Shown: positions 16,680-24,824, counted from the first letter of the stretch. The stretch is DNA of 30,726 nt from a bacterium UBA4637 (GCA_002405875.1 DHMR01000001.1:1-30726), one strand, 5' to 3'. Notes: generated from the sequence alone by a model not told the origin. Numbers and translations are program-made.

Positions 16680-19600
16680 TTACTGATTAGCTTGTGGCAT
16701 TCTGCCGCCACGTCCATGATACAAGGTGTAGAGAGCATTGAGTTGCTTCTCATATTTCTGCTCCAACTGTGGACTTACCATGCCGGCAACATCACAAGCA
16801 CTCTGCATAATCATGATCTGACGGATGCAGTCGTTCTGTGCCTGGAGGAAACGGTCGTTAGACAAGCTGAGGTAATAGTTGAGATACTGGTAAGCGTTCT
16901 TCCAAACAGCCTCCAAGTATTCCTTGCCCTTCGCCTTCTGACCTGTCATCAACCATCCGCGAGCCATATCCAAACCACCGCTCATATAGTCGAGTGTCAC
17001 ATTGTAAGGAGGCAACTCTACGTCTGCCTTCTTCAAGATGTCGATGGCCTTCTGCTTCTTGCCCTCGGCGATAAGCTGGAGGGCAGTCTGAGCGAGCAAG
17101 CGACGGTGGGTGTAGCACATACGCATGGTGGTCTCGTCGATGTAGAGACCCTTCTGGCGCAAGTTGCCAAACTTGAATCGCTTCATGATGTTGTAGTAGG
17201 TCTTCTCTGTATCGAAGTTCTTCGCACCAGGCTTGTTGGTGGTGAACGGAGTGATACGGTTGGCAAGACCCTCCTGTACGAAGTTGTCGCCCAAGTTCAT
17301 GTAGTTTTCCTCGCCCACGGTGAGTGCCACGTAGAGAGGACGGGTCCAGTTACACTGAGCCAACATCTCCAGCATCATCAAGTCGCCCTTGTAGAGAGCG
17401 TTCTTGCCCTTCAATGAGATAACCATCTTGTCTGGGATGGTATCCGAAGCCATCATCATGCCGCTCTTCTTCACGGCGTTCTTGTCGATGGTTACATAGA
17501 GGGTATCGGTTGGGATGAAGTGCATGTCTGAGTTCTTGCTACGTACCCAGTACTTCAAGATATTTTTCAACTCGAATGGCTCTGCGCCAAACTGCTTCTT
17601 GGCGTTCGCAGGGTCGCTCTTGTAGAAGTCGAGAATCTGCTGCTTAGCCTCTGGCTCTACCTGTACATACTCGTTGGTGCCTGAACAGAAGTCGAGGCGT
17701 GGCCATGTGATAGGTACGGATGGTGAGTTGTAGGCAGGACGCATCATCTGGTCGATATACCAGTCGGTCTGCAAGTAGCTCAAGTTACATACACGGTCGT
17801 TGGTACCCACGCCTTCTACCTCCTGGTTGTACCAGAGTGGGAAGGTATCGTTATCACCGTTGGTGAAGATGATAGGGTTGCCCTTCTCCTGGAGTGACAT
17901 CAGATAGTTCTGACCGAAGTCACGGCAGGTATAGCGGTTAGAGCGATCGTGGTCGTCCCAAGTCTGGGAAACCATCTGGATAGGTACGAGCAATGCCAAT
18001 ACACCTACGATGGCTGCCACGGCAGTATCGCTCAACTTAGCCTTGCGCTTCAAGAGGTCGATGATGGCGAGCACGCCAAGACCGCACCAGATAGCGTATG
18101 CATAGAATGAACCAGCGTAAGCATAGTCACGCTCACGTGGCTGCATTGGAGTCTGGTTCAAGTAGATGACGATGGCAAGACCTGTCATGAAGAACAGGAA
18201 GAATACCACCCAGAACTGCTGGATACCGACAGGATGAACCTCCTCTGTCTCCACGCCGTTCTTAACCACTTTGCGCTTGCGTGTGTACCAAGCCTGCCAG
18301 AAGAGACCGATGAGACCGAGAATCAAAGGCATGCAGTAGAACACGTTGTGACCCTTGTTGGTCTTCAAGTCGTCTGGCAACTTGCTCTGGTCGCCCAACA
18401 TCGCATTGTCGATGAATGAGAAACCGGTAATCCAGTTGCCGTGCTCTGGCTCTCCGTTGCCCTGGATGTCGTTCTGACGTCCAGCAAAGTTCCACATGAA
18501 ATAGCGCCAGTACATGAAGTTGCACTGGTAGGAGAGGAAGAAGCGGATGTTGTCCACCTGTGAAGGCATCTTCACCATGATGTTCTCGCCGCAGCGATCG
18601 TAAGGAACCTCGCTTCCTTCTACGCCGCCCATCCAGTCTTCGTATGCCTGGGCATGTGCTGCGTCATACATACGAGGGAAGAGCATGTTTTGTGCGTATA
18701 CATATTTATTCTTGTGGCTTACTACGAAGTAAGAGTCCTTCTCGTCCTTCGAAGCCTTCTCCTTGCGCTGGTATACTGGAGCGCCTTCCTTCATCACTGG
18801 CTTGCACATGTCACCGTCCACTTGGAGGGCAACCTGTGAGGTGTAAGCCTGGCCATAGAACAATGGGCGGTCACCATACTGGTCACGGCTCAAGTAGCTA
18901 CCGAGGGTAAAAATGTCCTCAGGAGAGTTCTGGTCCATAGGAGGGTTGGCTGATGAGCGGATTACGATGAGCGCATAGCTGGAGTAACCGATCATCAACA
19001 TCAACATGCAGAGCAAGGCTGTGTTCTTGACACGTGCTGAGATGAGAGGCAAGTGTTGCATCTTTCTCTTCTCGATGCCTGTAGCCTCGTCGATGCCCGT
19101 AACCACTTCCTTCTTGCGCTTGTAGCCAAGCACAAACCAAAGTATCACCAATACGATGATACCTGTGATGGCGGCAGTCCAGCCATATCCATAGAATGGA
19201 ATGCCAAGCATGCCGAAACCAAGGATAAAGGCGATGTTCTGCTTCTTCTGGTTCTTCTCGGAAGCGTTGTAAGTCTCGTAGATACCCCAGATAACTGCGG
19301 CAACAAGGCAGATGATATATACAATTTCACCTGTGTTGAATGGGCAACCGAGCACGTTGACGAAGAACAACTCGAACCATCCACCTACGGTGATGATACC
19401 AGGTACTACACCGTACAATACGGCTACCACCACCAAGAATGAGATAATCAATGCCAACAAAGAACCTTTCAAGTTGGCATGAGGCACCTTCTTGTAATAG
19501 TATACGAGCACGATGGCAGGGATACAGAGCAAGTTGAGCAAGTGTACGCCGATACTCAAACCTGTCATATAGGCGATGAGCACGAGCCATCGGTCGCTAT

Positions 19601-20114
19601 GAGGTTCGTCGGCATGGTCTTCCCACTTCAATATCAGCCAGAATACCACGGCTGTGAAGGCAGACGAGAACGCATACACCTCACCCTCCACGGCAGAGAA
19701 CCAGAAGGTATCGCTCCATGTGTAGATGAGTGCGCCCACCATACCAGATGCCTCGATGGCTATCATCTTGGCGGTGGTCATCTCTTTCCAGTCGCTGATG
19801 ATGAGCTTGCGAGCCAAGTGGGTGATGGTCCAGAAGAGGAACATGATACAAACGGCACTCAGCAGAGCACTCATCGTGTTCACCATCTTAGCCACCTGTG
19901 TGGTGTCGCTAGCGAAATGTGTGAAGAAGTTGCCCATAAGCATGAAGAAAGGTGCCCCAGGTGGGTGACCTATCTCTTGCTTGTAAGCAGTAGTGATAAA
20001 CTCCGGACAGTCCCAAAAGCTGGCTGTCGGTTCAATCGTGGAGCAATAAGTGAAAGCCGCAATGATGAATGCGACCCATCCGAAGATATTGTCCACTAAT
20101 CTGTACTGTTTCAT
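16680..20114 (-). CDS. DUF2723 (GT117-like) polytopic membrane protein
   Basis: A 1144-aa protein with roughly a dozen membrane helices in the first 700 residues and a soluble C-terminal part. The N-terminus carries the DUF2723 signature: Asp35 and Glu38 in FWDCPEF, then GHPPGAP at 49-55. The acidic residues in the first extracytoplasmic loop are the arrangement of GT-C glycosyltransferases that use lipid-linked sugars. The animal homologue TMEM260 is a protein O-mannosyltransferase, and the family is listed as GT117. A glycosyltransferase role, possibly in protein O-glycosylation, is therefore plausible but not shown for this protein. The C-terminal region near 1000-1100 looks TPR-like. It leads a - strand operon with the deacetylase. 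Confidence 0.85.
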   Translation of the reverse strand: MKQYRLVDNIFGWVAFIIAAFTYCSTIEPTASFWDCPEFITTAYKQEIGHPPGAPFFMLMGNFFTHFASDTTQVAKMVNTMSALLSAVCIMFLFWTITHLARKLIISDWKEMTTAKMIAIEASGMVGALIYTWSDTFWFSAVEGEVYAFSSAFTAVVFWLILKWEDHADEPHSDRWLVLIAYMTGLSIGVHLLNLLCIPAIVLVYYYKKVPHANLKGSLLALIISFLVVVAVLYGVVPGIITVGGWFELFFVNVLGCPFNTGEIVYIICLVAAVIWGIYETYNASEKNQKKQNIAFILGFGMLGIPFYGYGWTAAITGIIVLVILWFVLGYKRKKEVVTGIDEATGIEKRKMQHLPLISARVKNTALLCMLMLMIGYSSYALIVIRSSANPPMDQNSPEDIFTLGSYLSRDQYGDRPLFYGQAYTSQVALQVDGDMCKPVMKEGAPVYQRKEKASKDEKDSYFVVSHKNKYVYAQNMLFPRMYDAAHAQAYEDWMGGVEGSEVPYDRCGENIMVKMPSQVDNIRFFLSYQCNFMYWRYFMWNFAGRQNDIQGNGEPEHGNWITGFSFIDNAMLGDQSKLPDDLKTNKGHNVFYCMPLILGLIGLFWQAWYTRKRKVVKNGVETEEVHPVGIQQFWVVFFLFFMTGLAIVIYLNQTPMQPRERDYAYAGSFYAYAIWCGLGVLAIIDLLKRKAKLSDTAVAAIVGVLALLVPIQMVSQTWDDHDRSNRYTCRDFGQNYLMSLQEKGNPIIFTNGDNDTFPLWYNQEVEGVGTNDRVCNLSYLQTDWYIDQMMRPAYNSPSVPITWPRLDFCSGTNEYVQVEPEAKQQILDFYKSDPANAKKQFGAEPFELKNILKYWVRSKNSDMHFIPTDTLYVTIDKNAVKKSGMMMASDTIPDKMVISLKGKNALYKGDLMMLEMLAQCNWTRPLYVALTVGEENYMNLGDNFVQEGLANRITPFTTNKPGAKNFDTEKTYYNIMKRFKFGNLRQKGLYIDETTMRMCYTHRRLLAQTALQLIAEGKKQKAIDILKKADVELPPYNVTLDYMSGGLDMARGWLMTGQKAKGKEYLEAVWKNAYQYLNYYLSLSNDRFLQAQNDCIRQIMIMQSACDVAGMVSPQLEQKYEKQLNALYTLYHGRGGRMPQANQ

Positions 20115-20178
20115 TATTGTTTAAACTTTAATGTATTATATTCTTACTCATTGCTGCCGCTAGGGCATGAATCGCTTG

Positions 20179-20186
20179 CAAAGATA
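20179..20186 (-). promoter_or_regulatory. -7 element for the DUF2723 operon
   Basis: On the - strand TATCTTTG lies about 64 bp before the start codon at 20114. No TTTG is seen 20 bp further upstream, so the -33 element is weak. Confidence 0.55.
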
Positions 20187-20344
20187 ATAAAAAGAAAAGA
20201 GATAGGTGGAGAAACCTCATGTTTTTTAGGTTATATTATATATTAATAGGTATTTATCCTCCATATATCCTGACGATATGAAGAATTATCTCAATTGTCC
20301 TGAAGATTTTCTTTCTATCGTGTAGTTGTTTCAGATAAATGTTG

Positions 20345-20352
20345 TACTTTTG
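20345..20352 (+). promoter_or_regulatory. -7 element for the AraC-type regulator
   Basis: TACTTTTG lies 35 bp before the ATG at 20388. Upstream, TCCTGACGAT (20268-20277) and TCCTGAAGAT (20298-20307) are a near-direct repeat 30 bp apart that could bind a regulator. The rest of the 20115-20387 spacer is AT-rich with nothing else recognisable. Confidence 0.55.
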
Positions 20353-20387
20353 TAGCCAGATATTTATGAATAGGTTAAGTTAGAAAG

Positions 20388-21473
20388 ATGAACATATTAT
20401 TTCTCATACAGTTTACCTGGTGCGTCGTTACCGTGATGTTAGCGATGATGCTCGTGGCTTCTCGGTTCCAGATGCGTTGGCCCAACCATCGCTACGAGGT
20501 GTCTCGCCGCCTTCTTGTCGGTGCGATGCTCTTGTTGACAGTCCATTTTATCCTACAGATGTCGCAAGGCTATCGTGCCAAGAGCGACGAACTTGGCACC
20601 GTGGTCAACCTTCTTTTCTTCACGCCCGTGGTGTTTCTCGTTTCCTATGCCACCTATCATGTGGTGTGTTATCGGGAGGGCAGGCGACAATACATCACGG
20701 TGGGAGCTATCAGCTATGCGGCCCTGCTCGCCGCCTTCTTCGTCGGCATTCTCCAGTCGGGTTCGCTCCATCCTGGTCCCATGCTCTATGCGATGTTCTT
20801 TTGCTTTGTGATTTGCATGCTCTATTGCATTATTGCCAATATCAGGGAGATACGCCATCATCGCAAGATTATCGAAGAAGAGACGGCGGAGGATATGTTG
20901 CCCTACGACCGATATACTTGGGCGAGTTATGTGCTCGTGTGTGCATCCATCATTATGATAGCGGCTTCCATCTTCTTTCGCCTGTTATTGCTCGTCATCG
21001 CTCCTGTGATGCTAGTCTCGCTCATCATCTTCACGATGAACTTCATCGGATATGGTTACAACATCATGCCTAGTGAGTTGGTGGAGGAAGAAGAGGAGGC
21101 GGAGGATACAGCTTCGTCGCAACCTTTAGAAAATTCATCGGATAAAATAACTAAGGCTTTGGACGACTGGGTGGCGAATGGAGGCTTCCGTGACAGTGCG
21201 GTCACCCTGCCGATGTTGAGCAAGAAACTGAAAATATCTCGCTCGCAGCTCACGGCCTATTTCGAGCAACAGCTCAACAGCTCTTTCCGCACTTGGCTGA
21301 GTGGCATCCGATACAAGGAAGCCCAGCGCATGCTGCTCGAAAATTCCGATTATAGCAATGATACGATTTCAGCAGAGTGTGGCTTTTCTTCGCGCACTCA
21401 TCTTTATAGAGTTTTTAAGCTCAACACAGGCTTAACGCCCCTGCAATGGCGTGAAAAGGTGTCGCATTCGTGA
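20388..21473 (+). CDS. Membrane-bound AraC-family regulator with seven-helix N-terminal domain
   Basis: A 361-aa protein with an unusual build. Seven hydrophobic helices lie at about 5-25, 41-58, 72-94, 102-122, 131-152, 177-198 and 199-222. An acidic linker (EEEEEAED, 233-240) follows, then an AraC DNA-binding domain at about 250-361. That domain has both helix-turn-helices: LPMLSKKLKISRSQLTAY at 274-291, and the second around DTISAECGFSSRTHLYRVFK (325-344) ending in the family's GLTPLQWR. It could sense a signal at or in the membrane and bind DNA directly. It stands immediately upstream of the fimbrial operon, whose promoter is preceded by direct repeats at about two helical turns, so it is the prime candidate activator. 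Its stop codon lies inside the loop of its own terminator. Confidence 0.85.
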   Translation: MNILFLIQFTWCVVTVMLAMMLVASRFQMRWPNHRYEVSRRLLVGAMLLLTVHFILQMSQGYRAKSDELGTVVNLLFFTPVVFLVSYATYHVVCYREGRRQYITVGAISYAALLAAFFVGILQSGSLHPGPMLYAMFFCFVICMLYCIIANIREIRHHRKIIEEETAEDMLPYDRYTWASYVLVCASIIMIAASIFFRLLLLVIAPVMLVSLIIFTMNFIGYGYNIMPSELVEEEEEAEDTASSQPLENSSDKITKALDDWVANGGFRDSAVTLPMLSKKLKISRSQLTAYFEQQLNSSFRTWLSGIRYKEAQRMLLENSDYSNDTISAECGFSSRTHLYRVFKLNTGLTPLQWREKVSHS

Positions 21474-21491
21474 GGAATGCGACACCTTTTT
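21454..21491 (+). terminator. Terminator of the regulator, sharing an arm with the operator repeats
   Basis: GGTGTCGCATTC (21458-21469) pairs perfectly with GAATGCGACACC (21475-21486) around a 5-nt loop holding the TGA. A-rich and T-rich flanks extend the stem, giving a strong hairpin plus T tract. The right arm is the first copy of the ATGCGACACC repeat. Confidence 0.85.
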
Positions 21492-21528
21492 GTTACAAAT
21501 GCGACACCTAACCAAGAAATGCGACACC
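21477..21528 (+). promoter_or_regulatory. Three ATGCGACACC direct repeats, likely activator sites
   Basis: Identical 10-mers occur at 21477-21486, 21499-21508 and 21519-21528, so starts are 22 and 20 bp apart, close to two DNA turns. The last copy ends exactly 20 bp before TATCTTTG at 21549-21556, thereby occupying the -33 position. AraC proteins typically bind tandem sites on one DNA face next to or over the upstream promoter element. The assignment to the adjacent regulator is inference. Confidence 0.6.
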
Positions 21529-21548
21529 CTAAATCCAATGAAAAACAC

Positions 21549-21556
21549 TATCTTTG
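21549..21556 (+). promoter_or_regulatory. -7 element of the fimbrial operon
   Basis: TATCTTTG is a perfect TAnnTTTG element 31 bp before the first ATG at 21587. The -33 box is absent and replaced by an ATGCGACACC repeat, which suggests activator dependence. Confidence 0.7.
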
Positions 21557-21583
21557 CGCTCAGTAAGAAAATAAAACTGAGCG
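21557..21583 (+). promoter_or_regulatory. Inverted repeat between promoter and first start codon
   Basis: CGCTCAGT (21557-21564) and ACTGAGCG (21576-21583) are perfect inverted 8-mers, ending 3 bp before the ATG at 21587. It may be a repressor dyad over the transcription start or a hairpin that masks the ribosome site. Confidence 0.5.
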
Positions 21584-21586
21584 ATT

Positions 21587-21832
21587 ATGAGACACAATCC
21601 ATTTTCACTTTCCAACCAAGCCGCCGACATGGTGGGCGTGGCGATATTGCTGGTCCTAGCCATCGGACTGGTGAGCGTCATGCTATTCGACTATCGGCGG
21701 TTTCTCCGAGAACATACACACCATCGGTCGGGATGCCTTGACTTCTTGAAGCGGGAGCAACTTTACATCTTCCTCTTCTTGATGTTCCTTTTCCTGATAG
21801 GTGGTGAGATGCTGTTATATACCAAAATGTAA
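21587..21832 (+). CDS. Small two-helix membrane protein at the head of the fimbrial operon
   Basis: An 81-aa protein that I do not recognise. It has two hydrophobic segments, about residues 15-33 and 58-76, joined by a basic loop rich in Arg and His (YRRFLREHTHHRS). With the basic loop inside the cell, both ends would face the periplasm. It is the first gene after the operator array and promoter, 42 bp before the anchor gene, which argues that it is really expressed. It is not one of the usual fimbrial components and could be an assembly or signalling partner of the membrane regulator. That is speculation from position. Confidence 0.6.
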   Translation: MRHNPFSLSNQAADMVGVAILLVLAIGLVSVMLFDYRRFLREHTHHRSGCLDFLKREQLYIFLFLMFLFLIGGEMLLYTKM

Positions 21833-21874
21833 ATACCATTTTAATACCATTATAATCCTTTTATATTTAAGTTT

Positions 21875-22807
21875 ATGTTACAAAGATCGATTAATCAACT
21901 CTATATAGCCAAGTGGCTAGTGTTGTGCCTGCTGGGCTTTAGTCTGATGCTGCTCGGCTCCTGTTGCGAGGAGTGTGAGCATCGCAACGACGGCCTGGCG
22001 GTGCACCTCACTTGGAATCATGATGTGGAGGAGCAAGATGTGGTCGTAAAGGATGCCAAGCTCTGGATATACAATGCCGATACGGGCGAACTGGTGGAGC
22101 AGAAGCATTATGGCAGTAGCGATGAGCTGGCGAGCCAGCGATTCCTCTTGTCCGAGGGAAACTATCGGATATTGGCAACCGCCAATCTCATAGAGCCTTT
22201 TTATACCACTACTGAGGCTACAAGAGCCGCATTCGACCCAAGCCAACTGATGTTTGGGTTGTCCAACCCAAGTGTCTCGCCCGACCATGCCTATTATGGG
22301 GTCGCTGACATTACCATCGACCAGTCGAATGTCAACTACATCAGCAAGAGCGAGATGTGCCGTATGCTTGCTGAGCTGACCATCATTATTGAGGGGGTAC
22401 CCGAAAATACAGCAATTTTGGGCAAGGTTCTGAATGTGGCTAAGGGATTCCTTCCCTTGCAAAAGAATGAGGATGGAACATTCGGTACGACAACCTATAC
22501 CAAGGAAGAATGTGAAATACCTTTGGGATTCGCAGTGCCTGGCGAAACTTTAAAAACGGAAACATTACGCTTGATGCCGACAGCCAACGGCTTTCATACT
22601 ACTCGCCTGTTTATCCAACTGATTGCTCCTGATGGAATAGTTAGCAACTACGACATCGAAGCCCCCATCATGAAGTCGGGTGGCAAGTATCAGATAAACT
22701 TGAAATACGAGGAGATGAAGCCCTATATGTATCTTACGAGTACGAAGATAAATGATTGGACGGAAGGCTGGATATATCGTGGTGAAATCTTGAATCCAGA
22801 AGATTAA
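21875..22807 (+). CDS. FimB/Mfa2-family fimbrial anchor lipoprotein
   Basis: A 310-aa lipoprotein with lipobox LLGSC (lipidated Cys30, followed by another Cys). The mature part has the two beta-sandwich layout of the type V pilus anchor family: AKLWIYNADTGELVEQKHY early on, then LPLQKNEDGTFG and TSTKINDWTEGW at the end. The anchor caps the base of the fimbria at the outer membrane and controls its length in Porphyromonas (FimB, Mfa2). Unlike the three fimbrillins downstream it has no Thr-Arg pair about 27 residues after the lipidated Cys, so it should escape protease maturation, as expected of an anchor. The start at 21875 is used; its N-terminus before the hydrophobic core is long (13 residues). 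Confidence 0.82.
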   Translation: MLQRSINQLYIAKWLVLCLLGFSLMLLGSCCEECEHRNDGLAVHLTWNHDVEEQDVVVKDAKLWIYNADTGELVEQKHYGSSDELASQRFLLSEGNYRILATANLIEPFYTTTEATRAAFDPSQLMFGLSNPSVSPDHAYYGVADITIDQSNVNYISKSEMCRMLAELTIIIEGVPENTAILGKVLNVAKGFLPLQKNEDGTFGTTTYTKEECEIPLGFAVPGETLKTETLRLMPTANGFHTTRLFIQLIAPDGIVSNYDIEAPIMKSGGKYQINLKYEEMKPYMYLTSTKINDWTEGWIYRGEILNPED

Positions 22808-22880
22808 GCAGCCAAATCATATGATTAGAATGTAAGAATTGAAACATGAATATGAATATAAATATGAAAAGTTAAAGACA

Positions 22881-23792
22881 ATGAGAACAAAGACTTATCT
22901 CTTTGCCCTAATGGCAATGGCATTGACATTGGGCAGTTGCTCTGACAACGAGAGCGGTATTGGTGGCGAGGCCTCCAAGTACATTACCGTTTCTACCACC
23001 ATCGGCAACATGACACGTGTTGCCACGGATGAGAATGGCGGTCAAAAGTTTGTGGAGGGCGACGAAATCAGTGTGTATGCTTGGACTGGCGATGCTATTG
23101 TTGCGCCTGAGACAAGCGAACGTGTGGTGAACAACGCCATCAATAAGTTGACAAATGGCTCGTGGGTATCCACTCCACAGATGTTGTGGAAGAACAACCG
23201 TGACAAACATTATTTCATCGGCGTATATCCTACCGCAGCCATATCCGACCTGACGGCAGGTGAATATACATTAGACGTGACGAAACAAGAAGCGAGCGAC
23301 TTGCTGGTGGCTGTCAACACGGATGGAATATCTTATAATGCTGACGAACAGCAAACTGTTCCTCTCACATTCACCCATGTGATGTCGAAGCTGATAGTCA
23401 ATCTCCAATACCGCAATCAGTTTGGTGGCACGCCTACGGTGAAGAGTCTTGTTATCCAGAATGCCGTATCTGATGCCTCCGTCAATTTCTTGACCAAGAC
23501 CGTAACCATAGCCACAGATGCAGCTCGTGCCGACCAATCTCTCCTTGCCACCAAGGCGAATGAAAAATATGAGTCTATCGTGATTCCACAAAATGGTATT
23601 AGCAAGATAGTAATCACCATCGGTGACAAGCAATACATCTACACCCATCCTTCCGACATCAAACTGGAGAGTGGCAAATACACAGTAGTCAACCTCATCG
23701 TGGGTCGTGACGAGATAATCCTTGGCGATGTAAGCATTGATGAATGGGGAGAAGGTGACAATATTTCTGGTGGTGAAGCGCAAGTAGATTAA
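22881..23792 (+). CDS. Fimbrillin family lipoprotein (probable stalk subunit 1)
   Basis: A 303-aa lipoprotein with lipobox TLGSC (Cys20) and a fimbrillin domain: EGDEISVYAWTG near 63-74, LTFTHVMSKLIVNL near 170, and the closing VSIDEWGEG...GGE at the C-terminus. In type V pili such subunits reach the surface as lipoproteins and are cut after an arginine. They then polymerise by strand exchange. A candidate cut site is Thr45-Arg46 (NMTRVAT). I start the gene at the ATG at 22881; a TTG at 22839 in the same frame would add 14 unlike residues before the signal peptide. It is 73 bp after the anchor gene. Base composition is like the upstream genes. Confidence 0.82.
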   Translation: MRTKTYLFALMAMALTLGSCSDNESGIGGEASKYITVSTTIGNMTRVATDENGGQKFVEGDEISVYAWTGDAIVAPETSERVVNNAINKLTNGSWVSTPQMLWKNNRDKHYFIGVYPTAAISDLTAGEYTLDVTKQEASDLLVAVNTDGISYNADEQQTVPLTFTHVMSKLIVNLQYRNQFGGTPTVKSLVIQNAVSDASVNFLTKTVTIATDAARADQSLLATKANEKYESIVIPQNGISKIVITIGDKQYIYTHPSDIKLESGKYTVVNLIVGRDEIILGDVSIDEWGEGDNISGGEAQVD

Positions 23793-23817
23793 TGTATAAC
23801 TCTTAAAACAAGACGAT

Positions 23818-24801
23818 ATGAAAACAAAGAATATATTGATGATGGCAGCGGTGATGGTGGTAGGCTTCGCTAGCTGTTCGAGTGAAGATGAGTTGGCACA
23901 GAGCAATTATCCTGCGGATAATGTGGTGCGAATCAATTCTAACGTAAATGATATGAAGACTCGTGCATCTTATACTACGGAGACGCTTGATGCCTTTAGC
24001 TTCTATATCAAGAATGAAGCTAATGAGAACTATAATTATTTTAATAAAAAGGTTGAGAATAAAAGTGGTGTGTGGAATCCTGAATCCATGATGCTGTGGC
24101 AGGGTGCTAAACAGAGTGTGAGCATTATAGCTGTTGCGCCATATAATAAATATGCTAATGGAGATGTTAGTCGAGCACGTGATTATACGGTGTCAGTGGA
24201 AACAACACAAACTGAAAGCTCTTGTAAATCAGACTTCCTCGTTTATAAGAATATGAATTTTGTACCTGAGGAGGATTTGAATTCAAATGGCGCTGTGGAT
24301 GTAACATTTACTCATGTGTTTAGCTTGTTGAATATACATATAGAGATAGGTAATCAGTTTAATGGTTCTGATGGTCTGGCTAGTAATATTATCAAGAATG
24401 TAAAGATTGGAGGTACAATCACCTCTTGTGATGTGGATTTTACAACCACTCCTGTTAGTGTGATAGTTGATTATACCAAGTCGCCGACTTTGGTTGCACC
24501 AGAGGAAGGTGATTTTGAAAAGGCCACGACAGAACAGGTACGAGCAGCTGCCAATTATTCTGCTATTTTGATTCCCCAAACTATTAACGAAGGCTTTAGG
24601 ATAGAGTTTGATATTGAAAGTGAAAGCAATGGTCAAACTGCAACTACAACTTATGTATGGACTTCACCAGAAAGTGTAACGTTGGAAAGTGGTAAAAGCC
24701 ATTTGCTAAAACTTACAGTAGGAAAGGACCTTATGTTGATTGGCAACATGGAGACCACTCCATGGACAGAAGGGACAGGTGGTGATTTGGAAACAGAATA
24801 A
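23818..24801 (+). CDS. Fimbrillin family lipoprotein (probable stalk subunit 2)
   Basis: A 327-aa lipoprotein with lipobox GFASC (Cys20) and the same domain plan as the preceding subunit: VTFTHVFSLLNIHIEIGNQF near 160-180 and a closing TPWTEGTGGD. A Thr-Arg pair at 48-49 (MKTRASY) is the likely maturation site. It begins 25 bp after the previous gene. From about 23,940 the DNA becomes clearly more AT-rich than the upstream genes. This suggests that the gene, or most of it, was acquired or recombined separately. Two fimbrillin genes in a row suggest a major and a minor stalk subunit, but which is which cannot be read from sequence. Confidence 0.82.
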   Translation: MKTKNILMMAAVMVVGFASCSSEDELAQSNYPADNVVRINSNVNDMKTRASYTTETLDAFSFYIKNEANENYNYFNKKVENKSGVWNPESMMLWQGAKQSVSIIAVAPYNKYANGDVSRARDYTVSVETTQTESSCKSDFLVYKNMNFVPEEDLNSNGAVDVTFTHVFSLLNIHIEIGNQFNGSDGLASNIIKNVKIGGTITSCDVDFTTTPVSVIVDYTKSPTLVAPEEGDFEKATTEQVRAAANYSAILIPQTINEGFRIEFDIESESNGQTATTTYVWTSPESVTLESGKSHLLKLTVGKDLMLIGNMETTPWTEGTGGDLETE

Positions 24802-24824
24802 ACGAATAATTAAAAAATAAGAAT

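Noticed and set aside
21458..21583. Invertible promoter controlling the fimbriae (phase variation)
   Set aside because: The inverted repeats found do not flank the TATCTTTG promoter: one is a terminator stem upstream and the other lies downstream with only an 11-bp interior. No invertase gene is nearby.
22839..22880. Upstream TTG start for the first fimbrillin
   Set aside because: It adds a highly charged segment before a normal lipoprotein signal peptide starting at the ATG at 22881.
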